9,439 bases of DNA from DASZCR01 sp035942915 (GCA_035942915.1 DASZCR010000326.1:1-9439); one strand, 5' to 3'. Numbered from the stretch's first letter, positions 1 through 5,999 are shown. A program made the numbers and translations. The notes: generated by a model not told the origin, from the letters alone.

Positions 1-2
1 CC

Positions 3-968
3 GGTCTGGGCTGGCATCACGCGCTCGCACACGCCGTCGAAAATTCGCACGCGCTCTCCGGCCTGCGCGCTCACTTCGATTTAAAAATCGACGCGCTTGC
101 ACGCGATTTAGGCTGCGCCCTGCTCGACGCTTTCCATGAACATTGCAGGGTCATCGGAAAAGACCCGCCCGCACGCCCGCGCGTGTGCGTCGTCGGCCGC
201 CGCGAGTCGCCTGTCTTCAGCGACGTTCGCATGCTCGTCGAAGCGTTCCGCGAGGCAGGGTTGTGCGCCGCTTATGCAGACCCGCGCGAGTTCGACGAGA
301 CCGCAGACGGCCTGACGCACGAAGGCCAACGCGTTGACCTCATCTACCGCGACGGCATACAGGAATTAATCTCCCCTGCCGCCTTCGACAAGACGCGAAA
401 AATCCTCGACGCCTGTCGGGAGCGGAAAGTCTGCGTCGTCAACCCACTCGCCGCGCGCCGCATGTCGCTCAAGAGTTTGATGGCCTTGATGAGCGACAAC
501 GCGACCAACGGCGTCTTCACGGAAGAAGAGCGCCGACACATCGCACGCTTTCTTCCTTGGACGCGCCTCGTCCGCGCCGCAACAACTACCTACGATAATC
601 GCTCTGTCCGGCTCGACCGCTTCATCATCGAAAATCGGCTCAACCTGATTATGAAACCTGTCTACGGATACGGAGGCCGAGACGTGTTCATCGGCCGCGA
701 CGCAGACCCGGAGACGTGGCGCGCAGTGCTGTCCCACGCGTGTCAGGGTGTGGCAGACTATCTCGTTCAGGAGTACGTCGAGCCGGGCGTCGAGCAGCTA
801 CCTCAAATCGACCCGCACGGCCGAATAGTCTTCCATCCGTTAGCCGCCAACCTCGGCCTGTGGGTCTTCAATCAACGCTTCGCAGGGGCATACGTCCGCA
901 CGTCCGAAAGCAGCGTCGTCAACGTCCATCGAGGCGGTGCGATTATCCCTGTCGCCTATCTCACCTGA
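3..968 (+). CDS. ATP-grasp-type ligase, C-terminal part (5' end outside window)
   Basis: The frame is open from base 3 with no stop before TGA at 966-968, so this is the C-terminal ~321 residues of a larger protein. A GTG at 183 is only an internal codon. Visible signatures include a VVNPLAARRMSLKSLMALMSD stretch followed by a TEEERRHIARFLPWTRLV-like segment, then KPVYGYGGRDVFIG, which looks like the lysine and glycine-rich loop that binds ATP in ATP-grasp enzymes. LVQEYVEP (hinge-like Glu-Tyr) and a C-terminal NVHRGGAIIPV, where Asn and Gly-Gly would sit near the Mg-ATP site, follow. The order resembles glutathionylspermidine-synthase-like or circularly permuted ATP-grasp proteins, which join a carboxylate to an amine using ATP. 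The substrate cannot be told. No signal peptide is visible in the part present. It is on the same strand as the pectate lyase gene but 539 bases away, so it probably belongs to a different unit. The superfamily call is fairly firm; the subfamily is not. Confidence 0.72.
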   Translation, partial: GLGWHHALAHAVENSHALSGLRAHFDLKIDALARDLGCALLDAFHEHCRVIGKDPPARPRVCVVGRRESPVFSDVRMLVEAFREAGLCAAYADPREFDETADGLTHEGQRVDLIYRDGIQELISPAAFDKTRKILDACRERKVCVVNPLAARRMSLKSLMALMSDNATNGVFTEEERRHIARFLPWTRLVRAATTTYDNRSVRLDRFIIENRLNLIMKPVYGYGGRDVFIGRDADPETWRAVLSHACQGVADYLVQEYVEPGVEQLPQIDPHGRIVFHPLAANLGLWVFNQRFAGAYVRTSESSVVNVHRGGAIIPVAYLT

Positions 969-1095
969 CTACGCCGCGCGCGACATCTCGAACCCCGCCT
1001 TACTTCACCCGCACATCCGTTCCCAAACACTCGCGTCCGCATCGAGATGCAGACCATCGAAACGCTGGATATACCTCTGAAGAAGCTACTCTCTC

Positions 1096-1110
1096 ATTGG
1101 TCAATAAAAT
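1096..1110. promoter_or_regulatory. Operator-like half-site ATTGGTCA...AAT
   Basis: The sequence ATTGGTCAATAAAAT shares 11 of 15 positions with the perfect palindrome at 1281-1295, including the complete left half ATTGGTCA. The right half is degenerate. It lies 185 bases upstream of the good site, so it could be an auxiliary binding site or chance. A TTGACG follows at 1115-1120, but no good -10 element is placed at the right distance. Confidence 0.22.
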
Positions 1111-1196
1111 CTTCTTGACGCAGAGGAAGTCTTGTGGCATACAGGAGTCGCCCCCGAAGCACCTCTCTTCATATTTGCTATCGTCTTTGAGATGAA

Positions 1197-1212
1197 GCGC
1201 CGCATACGGCGC
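1197..1212. repeat. Hairpin, 6-bp GC stem with CATA loop
   Basis: GCGCCG (1197-1202) is perfectly complementary to CGGCGC (1207-1212) around the four-base loop CATA. It has no following T-run on either strand, so it is not a standard terminator. It is the first of two hairpins placed just before the operator region. Confidence 0.5.
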
Positions 1213-1223
1213 GGTAGTCCGTC

Positions 1224-1255
1224 GGCCTCTTGTTTCTCCTTTACCCAAAGAGGCC
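1224..1255. repeat. Hairpin, 8-bp stem, between ATP-grasp and pectate lyase genes
   Basis: GGCCTCTT (1224-1231) is the exact reverse complement of AAGAGGCC (1248-1255), with a 16-base loop. The bases after it (TGTAATTATTACC) are AT-rich but contain no T-run. It could be a weak factor-assisted terminator for read-through from the left, or part of a regulatory site. It overlaps the weak promoter candidate at 1240-1267. Confidence 0.4.
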
Positions 1256-1267
1256 TGTAATTATTAC
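1240..1267 (+). promoter_or_regulatory. Weak sigma70-like promoter candidate for pectate lyase gene
   Basis: TTTACC (1240-1245, 4/6 to TTGACA) and TATTAC (1262-1267, 4/6 to TATAAT) are 16 bases apart. Transcription from here would start near 1274, placing the palindrome 1281-1295 just downstream of the start, a usual position for repression. The match is modest, and the choice was helped by the operator position. Confidence 0.22.
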
Positions 1268-1280
1268 CGGCTTTTCAATT

Positions 1281-1295
1281 ATTGGTCATACCAAT
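1281..1295. promoter_or_regulatory. Perfect palindromic GntR/UxuR-like operator upstream of pectate lyase gene
   Basis: ATTGGT (1281-1286), CAT, ACCAAT (1290-1295) is a perfect 6+3+6 inverted repeat. TGGT-N3-ACCA symmetry is typical of FadR-subfamily GntR operators, and hexuronate regulators ExuR/UxuR are recalled to use TTGGT/ACCAA-type sites. Its reverse complement ATTGGTATGACCAAT matches 13 of 15 bases at 6092-6106, over the start codon of the GntR gene in this window. It is therefore the best candidate binding site for that regulator, probably repressing the pectate lyase gene until an uronate-derived inducer is present. Confidence 0.65.
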
Positions 1296-1328
1296 TTCAA
1301 CAGGACAACCTTTAAACCGCTTCAGCTT

Positions 1329-1474
1329 GCGCCCGTTTGGGCGGGATTTTTAAGCGCCCTGATATCCCAATTTTAAGGGTCGCGGCGCTGTTGGGTCTCC
1401 TCGGAATCATTCCGCCATGCAAAGGCAGGCGGCGTTCTTCGTGGGGCTTCCGTGTGGAGAAAGTGTCGGAAGCC
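1329..1474 (+). promoter_or_regulatory. Structured 5' leader of pectate lyase gene with attenuator-like hairpins
   Basis: Several stems are visible. CGCCC 1330-1334 pairs with GGGCG 1339-1343 (loop GTTT) and is followed by five T at 1347-1351, like a short intrinsic terminator. The same GGGCG can instead pair with a second CGCCC at 1355-1359, which places the T-run in a loop. AGCGCC 1353-1358 pairs with GGCGCT 1384-1389. CGGAA 1402-1406 pairs with TTCCG 1410-1414, which overlaps CCGCC 1412-1416 pairing with GGCGG 1428-1432. GGCTTCCG 1445-1452 pairs with CGGAAGCC 1467-1474. The last stem ends 33 bases before the start codon. I do not recognise a known riboswitch class. A regulatory role is inference from the alternative pairings. 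Confidence 0.38.
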
Positions 1475-1507
1475 GAATCAATCGACAGACACCTTTTGGG
1501 AGGGCTT

Positions 1508-3145
1508 ATGCGGATTATCAGAGTTCGAGGACGAAAAAGTTTTGTGGCCTGTTTCGCTTTGGTTCTGGCCGGAACCTTCGCGGCGCTCGGTTGGTGCATT
1601 GCGGCGTCGGCGCAAACCCAGACGCTCTTTACGGACGACTTCGAGGACAAGAATGCGAACGGCTGGACGAAGTCCGGCGGGACGTGGTCGGTAGTGGCCG
1701 ACGGTTCGCAGGTCTATCGACAGTCTTCGACGAGCAGCGACGCGCGTTCGCGTGCAGGGTCTTCTTCGTGGACGAACTACGCCGTGCAGGCGCGCGTCAA
1801 GGCTCTGAGCTTCAACGGCACAGACCGCTTCGTCGCGTTGTTGGCGCGCGCGCAGAGCAACACCAGTTACTACTACCTGACGCTGCGTAACAGCAACCGG
1901 CTCGAACTGAAGAAACTCGTTTCCGGCTCTTCGACGACGCTCGCCTCGAAGACCTTCACCGTCACGACCGGCACATGGTACACGCTGCGCATCGAGGCAG
2001 TCGGGAGTTCGCTGAGCGCCTACGTTGACGGCGTGCTTCAGTTGACGGCCACCGATAGCCAGTTCGCTTCGGGCAACATCGGCGCGGCGACCTTCAACGC
2101 GACCGCAGCCTTTGACGACTTCCTTGTCACCTCACTGTCTGCCCCGACACCGACGCCCACGCCGACACCCACGCCAACTCCGACACCGACTCCGACACCT
2201 ACTCCGACCCCAACGCCGACACCGACGCCAACCCCTGACCCGACGCCGACTCCCGAACCGGGACAAGGCCCCATCGGCTATGCCTCGGTCAACGCGCTCA
2301 ACCAGAACGGGACGACGGGCGGCGCGGGCGGCACGGTCGTCACCGTGCGCACGGCGACGGAGTTTCTCGACTACATCGCGAGGGTCGGGCCTCACGTCAT
2401 ACAGGTTGATGGGATGATTTCTGTTCCGGCGGCGATGCACAGGGTCTCGTCCGACAAGACAATCATCGGACTGGGGTCTAACTCCGGCATCAGCGGCGGC
2501 GGACTGAACATGACGAATGGCGTCAAGAACATCATCATCCGCAACATGAGGTTCATCAATGCCAACGACGACTCAATCAACATACAGGAGTCTGCACATC
2601 ACATCTGGATAGACCACTGCGACTTCTCTTTCGGCTTCGACGGACTGCTCGACATCAAGCGCGGCGCAGATTACGTGACGGTCTCTTGGAACCACTTCCA
2701 CGACCACGACAAGACGATGCTGCTCGGCCACGACGACGCCAACGCAGCGCAAGACCTCGGACATCTGCGCGTCACCTACCATCACAACTGGTTCGACGCG
2801 AGCGTTCAGAGAAATCCGCGTGTGCGCTTCGCAGAACCCGTCCACGTCTTCAACAACTACTACTTCGGCAATAGCGGTTACGGTGTAGCCTCGACGATGA
2901 ACGCGGGCGTCCTCGTCGAAGGCAACTACTTCGAGAACGTCCAAGACCCGACCGTCATCCAGACGGGCACGAGTGACCCTGGGCGGCTCGTCCAACGCAA
3001 CAACGTGTTCGTCAACTCAGGCGTCCCGCAGACGGCTGGCTCTGTCTCCGAACCCTCTGCCTTCTACAGCTACACGCTCGACAATCCGGCAGACGTGAAG
3101 GCCATCGTCATGGCCGGAGCGGGAGTCGGCAAGCTAGGCTTCTAG
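1508..3145 (+). CDS. Secreted modular pectate lyase (PL1 family)
   Basis: Cleaves polygalacturonate (pectate) by Ca-dependent beta-elimination outside the cytoplasm, giving 4,5-unsaturated oligogalacturonides. The 545-residue protein has a signal peptide (1-35, Arg-rich start, hydrophobic core, likely cut after ASA), a jelly-roll-like domain (about 37-210, DDFEDKNANGW start), a Thr-Pro linker (212-251), and a PL1 right-handed beta-helix (about 257-545). PL1 marks are WIDH (367-370), D378-GLLDIKRGAD with acidic residues that would bind Ca, VSWNHFHDHDKTMLLGH, and RNPRVRF (435-441), the region that carries the catalytic arginine in PL1. The start at 1508 is chosen because GGGAGGG lies just upstream and the signal peptide begins at its first residues. 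The same frame is open upstream to a TTG at 1337, but that would bury the signal peptide. It is monocistronic, with an operator at 1281-1295 and a strong terminator 22 bases after the stop. The N-terminal domain may bind carbohydrate, which is inference. Confidence 0.93.
   Translation: MRIIRVRGRKSFVACFALVLAGTFAALGWCIAASAQTQTLFTDDFEDKNANGWTKSGGTWSVVADGSQVYRQSSTSSDARSRAGSSSWTNYAVQARVKALSFNGTDRFVALLARAQSNTSYYYLTLRNSNRLELKKLVSGSSTTLASKTFTVTTGTWYTLRIEAVGSSLSAYVDGVLQLTATDSQFASGNIGAATFNATAAFDDFLVTSLSAPTPTPTPTPTPTPTPTPTPTPTPTPTPTPTPDPTPTPEPGQGPIGYASVNALNQNGTTGGAGGTVVTVRTATEFLDYIARVGPHVIQVDGMISVPAAMHRVSSDKTIIGLGSNSGISGGGLNMTNGVKNIIIRNMRFINANDDSINIQESAHHIWIDHCDFSFGFDGLLDIKRGADYVTVSWNHFHDHDKTMLLGHDDANAAQDLGHLRVTYHHNWFDASVQRNPRVRFAEPVHVFNNYYFGNSGYGVASTMNAGVLVEGNYFENVQDPTVIQTGTSDPGRLVQRNNVFVNSGVPQTAGSVSEPSAFYSYTLDNPADVKAIVMAGAGVGKLGF
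2144..2260 (+). repeat. Low-complexity Thr-Pro-coding tandem repeat (linker)
   Basis: About 19 imperfect copies of a six-base unit of form CCNACN encode an almost pure Pro-Thr linker, ending in PDPTPTPEP, between the N-terminal domain and the PL1 domain. Third positions vary, so the DNA is a degenerate hexamer repeat. Such linkers keep secreted enzyme domains apart and flexible. The hexamer period means length changes would stay in frame. Confidence 0.85.
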
Positions 3146-3166
3146 CTTTCTGCTTCAAAGCTAAAC

Positions 3167-3206
3167 GCAAAAGGGCGCGACAGCAAAATCCGTCGCGCCC
3201 TTTTGC
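3167..3206. terminator. Strong bidirectional intrinsic terminator
   Basis: A perfect 15-bp stem, GCAAAAGGGCGCGAC (3167-3181) with GTCGCGCCCTTTTGC (3192-3206), encloses a 10-base loop. The GC-rich core is followed by TTTT when read in either direction. It lies 22 bases after the pectate lyase stop on the plus strand and 17 bases after the cupin stop on the minus strand. It would therefore end both converging transcription units. Confidence 0.93.
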
Positions 3207-3223
3207 TGTCTCTGCGTGCGTGC

Positions 3224-3790
3224 TCAGGGTTTCTGTTCTTTGTTGGCGGGAGCGGCGCTCTGCTTCGGCTCAGGCAGAGGCTCTGCCCAGACCTTGATGA
3301 GAATCATGGAGAACTCTTTGCCAGCGGTGCTGCGCATGTGCGGCGTGCCGCGCGGGACGACGACGAGGTCGCCTTTCTTGATATCGACGGTGCGCCCGCC
3401 GCTGATGCGCGCCGCGCGCCACTCGCCCGGTTCAGTCTCACGCGGCGCTTCGAGCCGCCCGCCGAGCGTCAGCGTCGCCACGCCTTCAAGGACGTAGTAC
3501 ACGTCGTCGGAAGCGTCGTGGACTTCGGCTTCGGTCGCAGTCCTGTTGCGCTCGTGCTGGACGGCCACGCGCAACTGCGAGCCTGCGCCGCCGATGAGGT
3601 CTTCAGCCTTCGCTTCCGGGCGCAGCTTGCGTTCGAGGTCTGCCAGCGACTGCGCCGACATGACGACGAAAGGGCGCGTCGGCTCAGATGGCGCACGCCG
3701 CGCCGCGCCGTCCGTCTGCGCCGCAGAACCAATCGCCGCGACACACACCAAAGCTTGCGTCAAAAGAAATCGTTTCACGGTCAACATCAT
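3224..3790 (-). CDS. Exported cupin-domain protein (possible uronate-processing KdgF-like role)
   Basis: A 188-residue protein with an N-terminal signal peptide (MMLTVKRFLLTQALVC start, likely cut near residue 24, GSAA/Q) and one cupin beta-barrel at about 70-168. Cupin motif 1 ends in DDVYYVLEG (95-103). In the usual G-x5-H-x-H-x3,4-E-x6-G pattern the first His is Glu89, the second is His91 and the Glu is Asp96. Motif 2, GDLVVVPRGTPH (140-151), keeps His151 but ends without the usual Asn. The metal site may therefore have two His and two acidic residues. Start is taken at the double Met before the signal peptide, with AAGGG 9 bases upstream; the longer frame to 3946 would overlap the upstream gene. 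It lies 70 bases after the GH88/GH105 gene on the same strand, so the two are probably co-transcribed. Pectin loci often carry the cupin KdgF, which opens unsaturated uronates. That role is inference here, because KdgF is usually shorter and cytoplasmic. Confidence 0.8.
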   Translation of the reverse strand: MMLTVKRFLLTQALVCVAAIGSAAQTDGAARRAPSEPTRPFVVMSAQSLADLERKLRPEAKAEDLIGGAGSQLRVAVQHERNRTATEAEVHDASDDVYYVLEGVATLTLGGRLEAPRETEPGEWRAARISGGRTVDIKKGDLVVVPRGTPHMRSTAGKEFSMILIKVWAEPLPEPKQSAAPANKEQKP

Positions 3791-3860
3791 TGCGTCCAAC
3801 CCTTCAATGAAAAATGTTGAAAGCTGAAAGACGAGAGTCTCGCTGTCTGCGGCTCGTCCG

Positions 3861-5801
3861 TCATCGTTTCGCTTGCTGAAGCAACCAGACGGAGAGGTCT
3901 GCGGCCGCTTCGTAGTTGTCGAACTCGGCGGGCAGTTTCCGGCCATCCACGTACTCGTTGTAGAGCCAGGGGTCGCCGACAGCGAAGACCGTCCCCTTGC
4001 CTAATTTGGCGACGGCCATCAGCACATCGCCCCTATCTTCGAGCACGGACTTGGCGGGCGAAGAGATGGAGAGCGTGGAAATCTCTTTCAGGTAGAGCGA
4101 GCGCGCCGTCTTGAAGATGGGATGGCCGACGGGCGGCGTCAGGCGTCCGGCAGCGAAGTCGTCGCCCTGCACGCGGTTGCGGCTGTCCTCTTTGAAACGG
4201 ATGCCGAAGCGTTCGGCCAGACGGTTGAAGCGCTCAAACTCCGCATTGCCCGCGTCGTTATGCAGCAGGACGAGAACGCCGCCCGCCTTCACCCAATCGG
4301 CGATGGCCTCGATGTGTTGCGGCTCGACGAAGTTCGGATTCTCCGTCTCCTGCTTCGTGTCCGGGTCAACGATGATGTAGACATCCGCGCCCTTCAGATT
4401 GGCAGACGTGGGCGCATCCTTGAGCGCGACGGTCTGCGCGCCGAAACTCCTGAAGAGATGCCCCCAGAGTGAAAAGCCGGGGTTCGCCGTCTCGTCCCAC
4501 TTGTAATGCCATGTCGAGAGGCGTCCCGCCGCGTCCTTTTTCAACTCGTTGTTGAAGTAGTAATCGAGCGCGACCGTCTTGCCGCGACCGGGCTTCGGCT
4601 TCGCGGCCGTCTCCATCTCGACGCTCGCCTTGAGAAAAGCGCCGACGCCCTTCGGGTCGTTGGTCACGACCTTCTCGCTCAGGTAGTACTCGTAGCTGCC
4701 GTCGCGGTAAGGATTACCGCCAAGCCCTGCGACGCTGACCGTGCCGTCGAGATTGACCTGCGCTTCAGAGACGGGCTTGATGAACTCTTTGGCGATGCCC
4801 CTGTAAGCCTTCTCCGCAACCTTCATGTATGAGGCCGGAAGATAACCCTGTCGGACGCCCTTCGCCAGCGCGTAGACGAACATGCTTGAGGCAGACGCTT
4901 CGAGGTAGTTGCCGCGCTCGCCACCTTTATCGACAACCTGATACCACAGCCCGGACTTCGACTCCTGATACTTCGACACGGCCTCTGCCAGACGGTTGAG
5001 GATAGCGATTAACTCAGGACGCTGCGGGTGTTCGGCAGGAAAGTGTTCGAGCGTATCGACGAGCGCCATCGCGTACCAGCCCATCGCGCGCCCCCAGATG
5101 TTAGGCGAGCGTCCGGTCGTCTTATCTGCCCAACGCTGCTGACGCGACTCGTCCCACCCGTGATAGAGCAGTCCTGTCTTCGCGTCGCGCGAGTGACGTT
5201 CCATCAGGATGAACTGCTTGGCGATGTCGTCGAAGGCTTCAGGCTCGTTGAAGGTGACGGCATACTCCGCGTAGAAAGGCTCGCCCATGTAGAGGCCGTC
5301 GAGCCACATCTGAGACGGGTAAATCTTCTTGTGCCAGAAGCCGCCTTCGGAGGTGCGCGGGTGCGTCCGCAGTTGCTCGCGCAGAAGCGCCGCCGCCTTG
5401 CGATACTTCTCCTGCCCCGTCACCTTGTAGAGCGTGAGGACGTTTCTGCCGAGCAGGATGTGGTCGATGTTGTACTCGTCTGGGCGGTATGTGCGAATCG
5501 TCCCGTCGGGCTGTACCCAGTGGTCTATGTTCTCCTGTATGTGCTTGAAGTAGCGGCCGTCGCCTGTGGCGTACCAGACGCCTTCCAGCCCCTTGAGCAC
5601 AACGCCGAGTTCATAAGTCCACTTGGCAGGCTTGCCCGTCTCCTTTTTCGCCGCGTCGCGCCACAGGCTGTTCATGGCGGTCACAGCCATGCGCTCCGAG
5701 AGCGGCGCACTGCCGCTGCTGCTGCTGCTCTGCGCGACGGCGGGCGCGGCCGCCCCGCACAGAAGAATTGCGCAGAGGATGATGACAAAAGCGTTCTTCA
5801 T
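3861..5801 (-). CDS. Exported GH88/GH105 unsaturated (rhamno)galacturonyl hydrolase with C-terminal DUF4350-like domain
   Basis: Removes the 4,5-unsaturated galacturonic acid left at the non-reducing end by pectin lyases, by hydration of the double bond. The protein is 646 residues: signal peptide (1-24, cut AVA/Q), a short Ser run, an (alpha/alpha)6-barrel at about 36-395 and a second domain at about 402-646. In the barrel, YNIDHILLG has Asp113 and QMWLDGLYMGEPF has Asp168. Their spacing of 55 equals that of the two catalytic aspartates recalled for B. subtilis YteR (88 and 143). GRAMGWYAMALVDTL is also typical. The C-terminal part, with VALDYYFNNE, GADVYIIVDPDT, WVKAGGVLVLLHNDAGN and VFAVGDPWLYNEY, looks like a DUF4350/glutamine-amidotransferase-like fold that I know attached to such hydrolases. 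Its role is unknown to me. Start at 5801 is supported by AAAGGAGGG eight bases upstream and the signal peptide; an open frame continues to 6092 but has neither. It is the first gene of a unit with the cupin. Confidence 0.93.
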   Translation of the reverse strand: MKNAFVIILCAILLCGAAAPAVAQSSSSSGSAPLSERMAVTAMNSLWRDAAKKETGKPAKWTYELGVVLKGLEGVWYATGDGRYFKHIQENIDHWVQPDGTIRTYRPDEYNIDHILLGRNVLTLYKVTGQEKYRKAAALLREQLRTHPRTSEGGFWHKKIYPSQMWLDGLYMGEPFYAEYAVTFNEPEAFDDIAKQFILMERHSRDAKTGLLYHGWDESRQQRWADKTTGRSPNIWGRAMGWYAMALVDTLEHFPAEHPQRPELIAILNRLAEAVSKYQESKSGLWYQVVDKGGERGNYLEASASSMFVYALAKGVRQGYLPASYMKVAEKAYRGIAKEFIKPVSEAQVNLDGTVSVAGLGGNPYRDGSYEYYLSEKVVTNDPKGVGAFLKASVEMETAAKPKPGRGKTVALDYYFNNELKKDAAGRLSTWHYKWDETANPGFSLWGHLFRSFGAQTVALKDAPTSANLKGADVYIIVDPDTKQETENPNFVEPQHIEAIADWVKAGGVLVLLHNDAGNAEFERFNRLAERFGIRFKEDSRNRVQGDDFAAGRLTPPVGHPIFKTARSLYLKEISTLSISSPAKSVLEDRGDVLMAVAKLGKGTVFAVGDPWLYNEYVDGRKLPAEFDNYEAAADLSVWLLQQAKR

Positions 5802-5864
5802 AAATGCTCCCTCCTTTAGCTCGACGGCACCGAACGGTCTCGATAATGGCTGCGTCCTGATGAT

Positions 5865-5880
5865 TAACGGCTGACCAATT
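5865..5880. promoter_or_regulatory. Operator-like half-site TGACCAATT upstream of GH88/GH105 gene
   Basis: TGACCAAT (5872-5879) equals the right half of the reverse complement of the 1281-1295 palindrome, while the left half (TAACGGC) is degraded. It lies 64 bases upstream of the hydrolase start in the minus-strand leader or promoter. It is a weak candidate for binding by the same GntR regulator. Confidence 0.28.
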
Positions 5881-5930
5881 TTAAAGACGCGCACGTGAAC
5901 AATTTTCGAGTCGTTTTCCGAGACTGATGA

Positions 5931-5945
5931 AATGGTTAAACCTCT
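5931..5945. promoter_or_regulatory. Operator-like palindrome TGGTTAAACC in divergent region
   Basis: AATGGTTAAACCTCT keeps the TGGT-N3-ACC core of the proposed operator, and its centre GGTTAAACC is symmetric around one base. It matches 9 of 15 positions of the palindrome consensus. It sits between the two divergent genes, 26 bases before the proposed -35 of the regulator gene, so it could act on either side. Confidence 0.3.
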
Positions 5946-5970
5946 CCGGGCGGGGTCAAGATAATTTAAT

Positions 5971-5999
5971 TCGACAACGCGCGAGAGTCGGATTAAAAT
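5971..5999 (+). promoter_or_regulatory. Sigma70-type promoter candidate for the GntR gene
   Basis: TCGACA (5971-5976, 5/6 to TTGACA) and TAAAAT (5994-5999, 5/6 to TATAAT) are separated by exactly 17 bases. A start near 6006 would give a leader of about 92 bases that includes the TTTTGGTCA half-site at 6062-6070 and the operator over the start codon. This is the best promoter match I found in the window. Confidence 0.5.

Larger units (their letters stand above)
969..1507. other. 539-base non-coding region with hairpins, operator and leader
   Basis: No convincing gene lies between the ATP-grasp stop and the pectate lyase start. Short frames exist on both strands but lack recognisable motifs or good ribosome binding sites. 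The stretch is more AT-rich than the flanking genes, especially around 1256-1315. It holds an operator-like half-site (1096-1110), two hairpins (1197-1212 and 1224-1255), a perfect operator palindrome (1281-1295) and a run of hairpins in the presumed leader (1329-1474). No classic T-tailed terminator is seen directly after the ATP-grasp gene. Confidence 0.7.

Noticed and set aside
1000..1248. 82-residue minus-strand frame in the intergenic region
   Set aside because: It starts at a TTG without a convincing ribosome binding site, has no recognisable motif and overlaps the hairpins at 1197-1255.
1412..1474. Possible c-di-GMP (GEMM) riboswitch because of an ATGCAAAGGCA run
   Set aside because: The second conserved half (GGGACGCAAAGCC-like) and the tetraloop helix of that class are missing, so the similarity is limited to a few bases.
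1337..1507. 57-residue in-frame N-terminal extension of the pectate lyase
   Set aside because: The start would be a TTG inside a terminator-like hairpin, and the extension would place the signal peptide internally. The ATG at 1508 has a good ribosome binding site and an immediate signal peptide.
2144..2260. Short tandem array that might suggest CRISPR or a repeat element
   Set aside because: There are no spacers. The six-base unit simply encodes a Thr-Pro linker in frame with the pectate lyase.
3791..3946. 52-residue N-terminal extension of the cupin frame
   Set aside because: It overlaps the end of the upstream hydrolase gene and precedes a clear signal peptide start.
5028..5819. 263-residue plus-strand frame opposite the GH88/GH105 gene
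   Set aside because: It is an antisense shadow of a well-supported enzyme with catalytic motifs; no domain or ribosome binding site is seen.
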